Assembly (NCBI RefSeq): GCF_003028415.1
Contig: NZ_PYSV01000011.1
Location: 80,423-144,422 of the forward strand
DNA length: 64,000 bases
Origin: Deinococcus arcticus
GTDB lineage: Bacteria > Deinococcota > Deinococci > Deinococcales > Deinococcaceae
Direction: 5' to 3'
Part shown: in pieces, positions 25,582 to 34,319 of the stretch
Layout of the letters: the number at the start of each line of letters is the position of its first letter
Numbering within the stretch: the first letter of the stretch is position 1
Translations under genes and position numbers: made by a program
The notes under the pieces: model-generated
What the model was told of the DNA's origin: nothing
The model's database searches: none
What the model saw: only the letters and a program-made list of their open reading frames with translations

Positions 25582-26198
25582 AGCTGGCCCTGCTGGGCGC
25601 GACTGGCCGCACCGGCCGCCTGCTGCTGGATCAGGCGCTGGCCCGGGGCCACGAGGTGCAGGCCCTGGCCCGCCGCCCCGAAGTGCTGAGCACCCGCCCT
25701 GGCCTAAGCGTGGTGGCCGGTCGCCTGCAGGACGAGGCCGCCGTGCAGGCCGCGCTGCGCGGCGCCGACGCCGTGTTGAGTGCCCTGGGACCGGTCAAGG
25801 GCGACGCAGCCGGCGTGATGACCCAGGCCGCCCAGGTGCTGGTGCGCCGGATGCCAGAGGCCGGTGTGCGCCGGGTGGTCACGCTGACCGGGGCCGGGGT
25901 GCCGTTCCCCGGGGACGTGCCGGGCCCGGTGGACCACCTCTTCCGCACGCTGCTGAAGGTGCTGCAGGGTGACGTGCTGCGTGACGCGGCGGAACACGTG
26001 CGCCTGCTGAGCACCTCGGACCTGGACTGGACCGTGGTGCGCGCGCCCATGCTGACCGACGGGCCGGCGGGGCCGGTGCGCTCCGGGCCGGTGGGCCGTA
26101 CCGGCCCCCGCGTGCCGCGCGCCAGTGTGGCCGCCTTCATGCTGGACGCCGCCGAGCAGGGCACCCTGTTGCGTCAGGCCCCCGCCGTCAGTGCGTAG
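25578..26198 (+). CDS. NAD(P)-binding oxidoreductase (atypical SDR, NmrA/BLVRB-like)
   Basis: 206 aa. Rossmann signature at the very start (LALLGATGRTGRLLLDQAL), then ARRPEVLSTRPGLSVVAGRL, DAVLSALGPVKG and VVTLTGAGVPFPG, as in small SDR_a5 proteins. No YxxxK catalytic pair, so it may be a flavin or quinone reductase or an NAD(P)H sensor. Start ATG overlaps the stop of an 11-codon ORF. Shares its upstream region with the divergent HxlR gene, which probably controls it. The next gene (quinone oxidoreductase) follows after 21 bp and is likely cotranscribed. Confidence 0.85.
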   Translation: MKLALLGATGRTGRLLLDQALARGHEVQALARRPEVLSTRPGLSVVAGRLQDEAAVQAALRGADAVLSALGPVKGDAAGVMTQAAQVLVRRMPEAGVRRVVTLTGAGVPFPGDVPGPVDHLFRTLLKVLQGDVLRDAAEHVRLLSTSDLDWTVVRAPMLTDGPAGPVRSGPVGRTGPRVPRASVAAFMLDAAEQGTLLRQAPAVSA

Positions 26199-26219
26199 CC
26201 CAGCGGCAGGGCGGAGGCC

Positions 26220-27185
26220 GTGAGGGCTGCCCGGCTGCGCCACTTCGGCGGCCCCGAGGTGCTGCGCGTGGAAGAGGTGCCCTGGCCCGCGCCCGGGGGC
26301 GACGAGGTGCTGGTGCGCGTGGCGGCCAGCAGTGTGAACGCCACCGATCTGGCGCTGCGGGCCGGTGGCCTGGGGCCCCTGGCGGCCCGGCAGTTGCCCC
26401 TGACCGTGGGCTTTGACGTGTGCGGCGAGGTGGTGGCCTGCGGCCCGCGCGTGACCGCCTTCCGGCCCGGCGAGCGGGTGTACGCCCTGCTGGGCCTGCG
26501 AGCGGGTGGCAGCGCCGAGTACGTGACGGTGCGCCAGGGCCGCGCGGCGCTGGCCCCCCGGATGGTGCCGGCGGTGCAGGCGGCGGCGGTGCCCCTGGCA
26601 GCCCTGACCGCCCTGCAGGCCCTGCGCGCCCAGGGGGGGCTGCAGCCGCGCCGCACCGGCCAGCGACCCCGGGTGCTGGTGTACGGCGCGGCCGGGGGCA
26701 TCGGCTCCTTTGCGGTGGGGCTGGCGCGCGTGCTGGGCGCCCTGGTCACCGGTGTGGCCCGCCCGGAAAAACACGCCTTCGTGCAGGCCATGGGCGCCGA
26801 CGAGGTGCTGGCCCCCGCTGACCTGGACTGGGCGCAGACCGGGCCCTGGGACGTGGTGCTGGACACCCCGCCGGCCCTGAGCTTTGCAGCGGTGCGCCCG
26901 GCCCTGGGCGAGCGCGGCGTGCTGGTCAGCACCCGGCCGCTGCCCACGCGGCTGGGCGACGCGGCCGCCATGCTGCCCCGCCCGGGGCCCCACCCGCGCC
27001 TGGCCACCATGCACACCGCCGAGCGGGGGCTGGACCTGGCGTTTCTGGCCCGCCTGATTGAGGGCGGCGAGCTGCGTGTGCCGGTGGACCGGGTGTTTGC
27101 CCTGGACGACATTGCCGCCGCCCACCGCTACGCCGAGGGCGACGAGGTGCGCGGCAAGGTGGTGGTGGCGGTGGCCGAAGGGTAA
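26220..27185 (+). CDS. Zinc-type alcohol dehydrogenase-like / quinone oxidoreductase (MDR family)
   Basis: 321 aa, GTG start preceded by GCGGAGG. N-terminal GroES-like domain (ARLRHFGGPEVLRVEEVPWP, GFDVCGEVVACG), then the Rossmann domain with VYGAAGGIGSFAVGLARVLGA (about 157-178). The zinc-ligand cysteines of true alcohol dehydrogenases are missing, fitting NAD(P)H:quinone reductases. Probably in the HxlR-controlled unit with the preceding gene. The TAA stop is formed by the first bases of repeat copy B (27184). Confidence 0.85.
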   Translation: MRAARLRHFGGPEVLRVEEVPWPAPGGDEVLVRVAASSVNATDLALRAGGLGPLAARQLPLTVGFDVCGEVVACGPRVTAFRPGERVYALLGLRAGGSAEYVTVRQGRAALAPRMVPAVQAAAVPLAALTALQALRAQGGLQPRRTGQRPRVLVYGAAGGIGSFAVGLARVLGALVTGVARPEKHAFVQAMGADEVLAPADLDWAQTGPWDVVLDTPPALSFAAVRPALGERGVLVSTRPLPTRLGDAAAMLPRPGPHPRLATMHTAERGLDLAFLARLIEGGELRVPVDRVFALDDIAAAHRYAEGDEVRGKVVVAVAEG

Positions 27186-27309
27186 GGACGTTGCACCTCA
27201 CGTTACGACTTTGCAGGAGAGCACCGCAAAGTCTCCACTCCCGGTGCAACGTACTTTTTTCGATACTCGCTCCGCTCGGTTGATCTAAAGATCAACAGCG
27301 AGCTACTTA
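27184..27309 (+). repeat. Copy B of the dispersed hairpin element
   Basis: AAGGACGTTGCAC (27184-27196) pairs with GTGCAACGTACTT (27244-27256) with one mismatch, followed by a T-run. Inside, ACTTTGC and GCAAAGT form a nested hairpin. The tail has GTTGATC-TAAA-GATCAAC and ends AGCTACTTAG. The element is shortened in the tail relative to copy A. It lies exactly between two convergent genes and supplies two bases of the upstream stop codon. Confidence 0.9.
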
Positions 27310-27317
27310 GCTGCCGC

Positions 27318-28100
27318 TCAGTAAGGGCCCTGTCCGCCTGCCTTCAGCGCGTAGTGCACCCGGCGCAGCGCCACCGCCTGCGCCCGCGAGAGGGGCAGGC
27401 CCCGGGCCAGCCGGTCCAGGGCGCGGGCGTGCAGGGCCAGCCGGTGTGGGGCGTCGGTGTCCAGGGTGGGCATGTACTCGAACGTGACCGCTGGCCCCAG
27501 AGCATCGACCAGGGCGTCCAGGCGTTCGAGCGACGGCGACTGGCGCCGCCCCCGGTGAATCAGCGCCTCGGCATAGCGGCGCACGTGGAACTTGTGGTCA
27601 CTCTGCACCTGAAACCGCGCGTAGCCCAGGGCGCGGGCGTGGGTCAGGGCCATGCGGATGGCCTCGCGTTCGGCCAGCCCCTCGTGGCCCCGGGTATCAC
27701 GCAGCACGGCCGCGTAGGGGGTTGCGCCCAGCAGGTAGCCCAGGCTCAGGGAACCGTCCCCCTTGTCGGCACTGCCATCGGTGCGGATGAGCACGGTGCC
27801 GGTGGCGTGCGGGTGATGCGTCTTCAGTGCATTCTGCGCCGCCGCGTCCAGGGGGTGCCCAGCCGCCAGCCGCGCCAGGGCCCCGGCCAGTGTAGCCGCC
27901 TGCCGGGCGCGGTCCTCTTCCCCTGCTCCTGGCACCAGCGCCCGGAAGTCCAGCGCCGCCGCGTGCCGGGCCGCCAGTGCGGCGGCGCCCAGGTTCACGG
28001 GGCCCGGCACACCGTAGGGCACCCCGTCCAGCACGTAGCCCGCGCCATCCGGGATCTCGGCCGCGCAGAGGGTGGCCCGCTGGTGGCGAGGGACGGTCAC
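27318..28100 (-). CDS. RNase H-fold protein
   Basis: 260 aa, GTG start inside the upstream stop (GTGA, 28097-28100). The C-terminal half (about 100-260) shows RNase HI order: IRTDGSADKGDG (first Asp), AEREAIRMALTHARALG (Glu) and QVQSDHKFHVRRYAE (second Asp). At the fourth catalytic position, where RNase HI has Asp before a Leu-Ala helix, I read PHRLA, possibly a His substitution, but the alignment is by eye. The N-terminal 100 residues are an Ala-rich domain of unknown role. Coupling to an SDR/zinc-ribbon protein suggests a shared RNA-related task. Confidence 0.65.
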   Translation of the reverse strand: MTVPRHQRATLCAAEIPDGAGYVLDGVPYGVPGPVNLGAAALAARHAAALDFRALVPGAGEEDRARQAATLAGALARLAAGHPLDAAAQNALKTHHPHATGTVLIRTDGSADKGDGSLSLGYLLGATPYAAVLRDTRGHEGLAEREAIRMALTHARALGYARFQVQSDHKFHVRRYAEALIHRGRRQSPSLERLDALVDALGPAVTFEYMPTLDTDAPHRLALHARALDRLARGLPLSRAQAVALRRVHYALKAGGQGPY

Positions 28101-29356
28101 CAGGGCTGCACCCGGTAGTCTTTCAGGAACACGCCGGCCAGGGGCCGCCCAGGCTCGTTCAGGCCGCTGAACATGGGATCGCACAGCCGGGCCGCTGCGT
28201 CGTCCAGGTCCAGCGGCAGCCGGAAGCCCTGGGCCGCCATGCGCTCTTGCTGGGGATGCGGCTCCTGGTGCGATACCCAGCCGGGGTCCACGCTGGTCAT
28301 GTAAATGCCCTCGCGCGCCAGCCGTGGCCCGCTGGTGCGGGTCAGCATGTTCAGCGCCGCCTTGGCCATGTTGGTGTGGGGGTGGCGGTCACTCTTGTCA
28401 GCCCGTGAAAACTGTCCCTCCACAGCGCTCACGTTCACGATAAAGCGCCGCTCGAACGGCGAGCGCCGCAGAAGAGGCAGCAGGCCGCTGCACAGCAGGT
28501 AGGGCGCGGTGGTGTTCACCAGCTGCACCTCTAGCAATTCGCGGGCCTCGACCTCCTCCAGCCGGGCCGTCCAGCTGTTGTGGGGGCGCAGGTCCAGGGC
28601 GTGACCATGCCGGTTCAGGGGCTCGGGTGGGGCGAACAGTGAAGGGGCAGCAGAACTGTCTGGCAAGCTGGGCGCAGGCCACGCGATCCTCAGGGCCAGC
28701 CGGGGACCGGGCAGGGCCTGCCGCTCCCCCTGCAGCAGCGCGGCATAGAAGCTGGGCGGCCGCGCGATGGTCTGCGCGGCGTTGTTGATCAGCAGGTCCA
28801 GGTGGGGCTGGGTGCGGCTCAGTTCCTCTATAAACGCCTGCACCGCGCGCAGATCCCGCAGGTCCAGGCCGTACAGGGTCAGCAGGCCCTGCCACTCGGC
28901 GGCGTCTGGCTCCTGGGTAAATCGCCGCGCTGCGTCCTGTGGAAAGCGGGTGGTCACGATGACCTGGGCCCCACTGCGTAGCAGCCGCAGGGCTGCCGCG
29001 TGCCCAATGTTTACCCGGCCACCGGTCAGCAGGGCCACCCGGCCGCTCAGGTCGGCGCGTGCATGCCGCTTGCGGTGGTTCAGCTGACCGCACGGGGCGC
29101 ACAGGGCCGGATTGCCCGCGTCGGCCAGCCCAAAGGTTTGCCGGCACATGTAGCAGCGCCGCCCAGAGTCCGGCTTTGGCGGTGGGTGCCGGGCGGCCTC
29201 TTCTGCCTGCCGGGCGTGCTTGCGCCCCAGGCGATTCACACCAGCCACCAGCGTGCGGAAGGCGGGCTGATCATCGGCCAGGGCCGGATTGCGCAACACG
29301 GCTTGAAGCACGCGCTGCGCTGTTTGCCAGTCAAGGGGGGTCAGATCGGGGTCCAT
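28097..29356 (-). CDS. Short-chain dehydrogenase fused to an N-terminal zinc ribbon
   Basis: 419 aa. Residues about 1-60 are helical. A zinc-ribbon-like CYMC...CAPC motif sits at about 68-91. The rest is an SDR-type Rossmann domain: LTGGRVNIGHAAALRLL (glycine motif with a three-residue insertion), VTTRFPQDAARRF, GLDLRDL, LLINNAAQTI and VNVSAVEGQF with the catalytic Ser. At the YxxxK position the sequence is HTNMAKAAL, so Lys is kept but Tyr is Thr. Either the chemistry differs or the domain binds nucleotide without classic dehydrogenase activity. Overlaps the RNase H gene by GTGA. Confidence 0.75.
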   Translation of the reverse strand: MDPDLTPLDWQTAQRVLQAVLRNPALADDQPAFRTLVAGVNRLGRKHARQAEEAARHPPPKPDSGRRCYMCRQTFGLADAGNPALCAPCGQLNHRKRHARADLSGRVALLTGGRVNIGHAAALRLLRSGAQVIVTTRFPQDAARRFTQEPDAAEWQGLLTLYGLDLRDLRAVQAFIEELSRTQPHLDLLINNAAQTIARPPSFYAALLQGERQALPGPRLALRIAWPAPSLPDSSAAPSLFAPPEPLNRHGHALDLRPHNSWTARLEEVEARELLEVQLVNTTAPYLLCSGLLPLLRRSPFERRFIVNVSAVEGQFSRADKSDRHPHTNMAKAALNMLTRTSGPRLAREGIYMTSVDPGWVSHQEPHPQQERMAAQGFRLPLDLDDAAARLCDPMFSGLNEPGRPLAGVFLKDYRVQPW

Positions 29357-29409
29357 AGGTCAAAGAGAGGTGGAGGTGGACACCGCTTTATGAAAACGGG
29401 CCACCTCCG

Positions 29410-29481
29410 CTGTCCGGGACGGAATTGAACCGCCGACCTCCTGCGTGACAGGCAGGCACTCTTCCACTGAGCTACCGGACC
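29410..29481 (-). tRNA. Atypical tRNA-Asp-like gene (GTC), no encoded CCA
   Basis: 72 nt. Folds into a cloverleaf with anticodon loop CTGTCAC (GTC), stem CCTGC/GCAGG and T-arm GGCGG-TTCAATT-CCGTC. The acceptor GGTCCGG/CCGGACA has a G-A mismatch at 1:72, and the bases after the discriminator are CGG rather than CCA, unlike tRNA-Asp at 6827-6902. It could be a functional variant processed by CCA-adding enzyme, or a degenerate copy. Confidence 0.6.
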
Positions 29482-29570
29482 TCTGCAGTGTAGCGGGCCC
29501 GGGTCGCCTGCGGCGCTCGTTTGCCCAAAAGGTGGGAGCCGCATCACCTTGGCAAGGTGGGCGGCCCCCG

Positions 29571-29642
29571 GCGTTCAGAGCGGACTCGAACCGCCGACCC
29601 CTCGCTTGCAAAGCGAGTGCTCTTCCCCTGAGCTACCGAACA
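29571..29642 (-). tRNA. Atypical tRNA-Ala-like gene (TGC), no encoded CCA
   Basis: 72 nt. Anticodon loop TTTGCAA (TGC) on stem CTCGC/GCGAG, T-arm GGCGG-TTCGAGT-CCGCT. The acceptor TGTTCGG/CTGAACG begins with a T-G pair and lacks the G3-U70 pair that is the normal alanine identity element. No CCA follows. Its D- and T-arms are very similar to the gene at 29410-29481, so the two look like relatives. Confidence 0.55.
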
Positions 29643-29650
29643 GCTTCATT

Positions 29651-31752
29651 TTACCCCTGCCCCTCCACCTGCGTGGCCTGAATGGCGGTCAGGGCGATGG
29701 TGTACACGATGTCGTCCACCAGCGCGCCGCGTGAGAGGTCGTTCACGGGCTTGCGCAGGCCCTGAAGCATGGGGCCCACCGCCACCACGCCGGCGGCGCG
29801 CTGCACAGCCTTGTAGGTGGTGTTGCCGGTGTTCAGGTCCGGGAAGATAAACACGGTGGCGCGCCCGGCCACCGGACTGCCCGGGGCCTTTTGCTGGCCC
29901 ACCGAGAGCACGCTGGCCGCGTCGTACTGCATGGGGCCGTCCACCACGAGGTCGGGCCGCCGCTCACGCACCAGCGCCGTGGCCGCCTTGACCTTCTCCA
30001 CGTCCTCGCCACTGCCGGATTCTCCGGTGGAGTACGACAGCATGGCCACCCGGGGCGTAATTCCGAACGCGCGGGCGCTGTCGGCGCTCTGAATGGCAAT
30101 ATCGGCCAGCTCCTCGGCGCCCGGGTTGGGGTTGATGGCGGCGTCGCCGTACACCAGCACCTGTTCAGGCATCAGCATGAAGAACACCGAACTCACCAGC
30201 CCGGCGCCCGGCGCGGTCTTGATGAGTTGCAGCGCCGGGCGCACCGTGTTGGCGGTGGTGTGAATGGCGCCCGACACCAGCCCGTCTACCTCGCCCAGCG
30301 CCAGCATCATGGTGCCCAGCACCACGGTGTCTTCCAGCTGCGCCTCGGCCTGCGGGGCCGTCAGCCCCTTGTTCCTGCGCAGCTCAACCATGGGCGCCAC
30401 GTACTGCTGGCGAATGCTTTCCGGGTCCAGGATCTCCAGACCCTCCGGTAAGGTCAGGCCCTGGCCCTCGGCCACCTGCCGCACCCGGTCGGGCTTGGCC
30501 AGCAGCACGCAGCGGGCAATGCCCTTTTCGGTGCAGCGAATGGCGGCCTTCACGGTGCGGGGCTCATCGCCCTCGGGCAGCACAATGCGTTTACCGGCCG
30601 CGCGCGCCTTCTGAATCAGCTCGTAGCGAAAGGCGCTGGGGGGCAGGCGCCGCTCGCCACTGCTGACCGGGGCCCGCAGGCGGGTGCCCAGCGGCACCGT
30701 ATCCAGCCGGTCGGCGATGAACTCCAGAATGCGCTCCATGCGGCTCAGGTCGTCGTGCGGCACCCGCGCGTCCAGCCGCGAGAGGCGCGAAGCGGTCTGA
30801 AACGAATTCGTCTCCACCCGCAGCACCGGCAGCGTGCTGCCCAGCGCGGCGCGGCACAGCCGCTCAATAGAGGCTTCGGGCGCGCTGCCCGAGGTGAACA
30901 TCAGCCCCGCCAGCGGCACCCCGCTGAGGTGCGACAGGGCAGCGGCCATGATCACGTCCTCGCGGTCCCCGGGCGTGACCACCAGGGCCCCGGGCACAAA
31001 CAGGTGCGCCATCTTGGGGACCGTGCGCGCCGTGACCACGGTGCTCGTCACGCGGCGCAGGGTCGCCTCGCCCTCGTTGATCACCTCGGCCCCCAGGTGC
31101 CGGGCCACGTCCAGGGTGCGCGGGGCCGTGAGGTCGGCCGAACTGGACACCACGCCCAGCAGCGGCAATTCCCCGCTGGCCAGCACGCGGCTGCGCGAGC
31201 GCAGTTCGGCCATCAGGGTGCCGTAGTCCAGCGCGGGCGGCGCAAAATTCAGCACGTACCCGCTGAGGCCGCTGCCGTCACTGCGGCGGTAGCCCTGCGC
31301 GGTGATTTCCAGTTCGTCGGCCAGTTCCCCGGCGCCCACCCCGGCCAGGCTGGAGACCAGCACCGTATCAGCTTCCAGATTGCGCGCAAGGCTGGCATTC
31401 AGTGCCGAGGCGTAGGGGTTGCGCTCGGTCAGCGCCAGCCCCTCGGCCACCAGCACGTCGGCGCCGCCTGCTGTGGCCTCGCGTGCCAGGGCCACCACGC
31501 TTTCCATCAATTCTTCTTCCGCGCCGTGGCTCAGCTGTTCCTCGGCCAGGGTCAGGGCAATGGGGTCAGGCGTATTCAGGTGCGCCAGGGTGCGGGCGAA
31601 ATGCACGCTGTCATCGGTGCGCGGCTCGTGCGTCTGGGCAATGGGCTTGAGAAAAGCCACTTTCAGGCCCTGGCGCTCCAGGGCGCGGGTCAGGCCCAGG
31701 GCGGTGCTTGTCAGGCCCACGCCGTTGCGGGTGGGCGCCACAAACAGCGTCT

Positions 31753-31756
<4 letters not shown>
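29651..31756 (-). CDS. pta: Phosphate acetyltransferase
   Basis: 701 aa, the long form. N-terminal P-loop-type domain (LFVAPTRNGVGLTSTALGL, dethiobiotin-synthetase-like), a DRTGG-type middle domain (about 215-330) and the C-terminal PTA domain (about 380-700; RIVLPEGDEPRTVKAA, LVSGAIHTTANTVRPAL, DGPMQYDAAS). It interconverts acetyl-CoA and acetyl phosphate. It starts inside the ackA stop codon (ATGA, 31753-31756), so the acetate pathway is translated as a coupled pair. Confidence 0.95.
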
Positions 31757-32943
<1,187 letters not shown>

Positions 32944-33037
32944 GCGCCCATTCTGACAGCGGGGGCCAGCGAGGCGGATTTCTCAAGGAATGGCGAAGGC
33001 GGGAGGACCCCCATCCTCTCGCCGCCTGCCGGTGCGG

Positions 33038-33334
33038 TTATTCAGTGTCTTCGCCGCGCAGATGGGCCACGATGCCTTCCAGGTCACCTGGGCTCAGATG
33101 CTCCATCAGCCACGCCACGGTCACGGACTGGCCCTGGGCGCGGGTGTTCAACAGGTCGGCCAGTTTCTTCAGCAGGGCGTCCATCACGGCGTCGTCACTC
33201 TCAGCGTCCTGGCCAGCAGAGGCCAGATCGCGTTCTTCAGCGAGCGACAGGGGCAAGGAGGCAAACGAGAGGCCATTGATCTCAAAGGGCGAGCGCTGGG
33301 TGGCCTGACGGCCAAATTTGATGGTCTGGGTCAT
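33038..33334 (-). CDS. Small acidic protein of the DUF4157 cassette
   Basis: 98 aa, start at 33334 behind AGGAG. Charged and helical (LSLAEERDLASAGQDAESDDAVMDALLKKLADLL) with an acidic end. The early FEINGLSFASLPLSLAEERDL loosely recalls phage tail-assembly chaperones. It could be a chaperone or an immunity protein for the large DUF4157 protein upstream; neither is proven. Eighteen nt separate it from the preceding gene, so they are probably cotranscribed. Confidence 0.6.
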   Translation of the reverse strand: MTQTIKFGRQATQRSPFEINGLSFASLPLSLAEERDLASAGQDAESDDAVMDALLKKLADLLNTRAQGQSVTVAWLMEHLSPGDLEGIVAHLRGEDTE

Positions 33335-33351
33335 GGGGTCTCCTGTGGGCA

Positions 33352-34317
33352 TCAGGCGTCAGAAAGAAATTCCACGCCGCCGGTCTTGTCGCCTTCGTAC
33401 TTCCTGGCCTGCTGAATGGACTCTTCTTCCGAGTGAAGCTGTTGCTTGCCGGTCAGCAGGTCAGGGTTCATCTTGATGCGTTCGGTGCTGTCCAGCAGGA
33501 CCTGATACAGGGCGCTGAGGGTGGCAGTGAAGATAGGCCGCGCCTCGGTGCCTGCAGTGAGGGTGCCGGAAATGGCGAGCTCCGAGACTCCATCGTCGAA
33601 GCAATAGGAAGCAGTGGGGAGGGGAGCTTTCCGGTATGCAGCGGCAAAGTAATGTGGTGTGAGGCTGTGCTTCGATTTTTCAATTAGAGGCACAAAGTCA
33701 GAAAAACCATATCTGATACTAAACTCATGTGACAGATGTTTCAGGCCAACTATCGCATAAGCTCCTGCGGTATCAAACGCAATGTATTCCGGCTGAACTT
33801 CCCTGACCCGGCAACGCCGAACATGCTTCATATAGTGGACAAGGGCTTCTGAAGCATTATCAAAGGAGCGGCCGTCGCAAACGAAACGAACCTCCTTCGG
33901 GGGATAGAGCCTGGAGTCATCTTTGTTCAGAAGATAGTCGAAGGTCGAGAGCATATTGAAAACGTGCATCTCTGGCTTGCCCTGATACCTCATCAGTTGG
34001 TGATATCTGGCAGTCAGGCCGCTGCCCTCATGGTCGAGAATAGCAGTTATATTTTCGAACTGAACCTTGGTTAAGTTCAGATACTTTTCCCTTTGGGCAA
34101 CATCAAGATTATCAGGTGCCAGCTTCGCCTTTGCATTCAGCCAAGAATGATCATGGCCTTTGTAAATGCAGATGATGTGTCTTCCGAGTTGCACATGAAT
34201 CTCGGAAGCGTCTAAGTGCTTTACCACCTCATGTCTTTGGCAGTAGTCGACGGCCAAGTCGAAAGCCGAACCTAGGAAGGGTGGGGCGACTTCAAATTTC
34301 TTCTTCTTCCAAAACAT
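33352..34317 (-). CDS. Unknown 321-aa protein, AT-richer than its surroundings
   Basis: Begins MFWKKKKFEVAPPFLGSAF. No signal peptide or catalytic motif recognised. The DNA between about 33600 and 34300 has many A/T-ending codons, unlike almost everything else in the window, which points to recent acquisition. It lies 2 nt after the DUF4157 gene, so they are cotranscribed. As a partner of a putative toxin-like effector it may be an immunity or adaptor protein, which is inference from position. Confidence 0.65.
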   Translation of the reverse strand: MFWKKKKFEVAPPFLGSAFDLAVDYCQRHEVVKHLDASEIHVQLGRHIICIYKGHDHSWLNAKAKLAPDNLDVAQREKYLNLTKVQFENITAILDHEGSGLTARYHQLMRYQGKPEMHVFNMLSTFDYLLNKDDSRLYPPKEVRFVCDGRSFDNASEALVHYMKHVRRCRVREVQPEYIAFDTAGAYAIVGLKHLSHEFSIRYGFSDFVPLIEKSKHSLTPHYFAAAYRKAPLPTASYCFDDGVSELAISGTLTAGTEARPIFTATLSALYQVLLDSTERIKMNPDLLTGKQQLHSEEESIQQARKYEGDKTGGVEFLSDA

Positions 34318-34319
34318 GG

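Noticed and set aside
29341..29640. Peptide-like frames across the two tRNA-like genes
   Set aside because: They are translations of the tRNA arms; known as a common artefact of tRNA loci.
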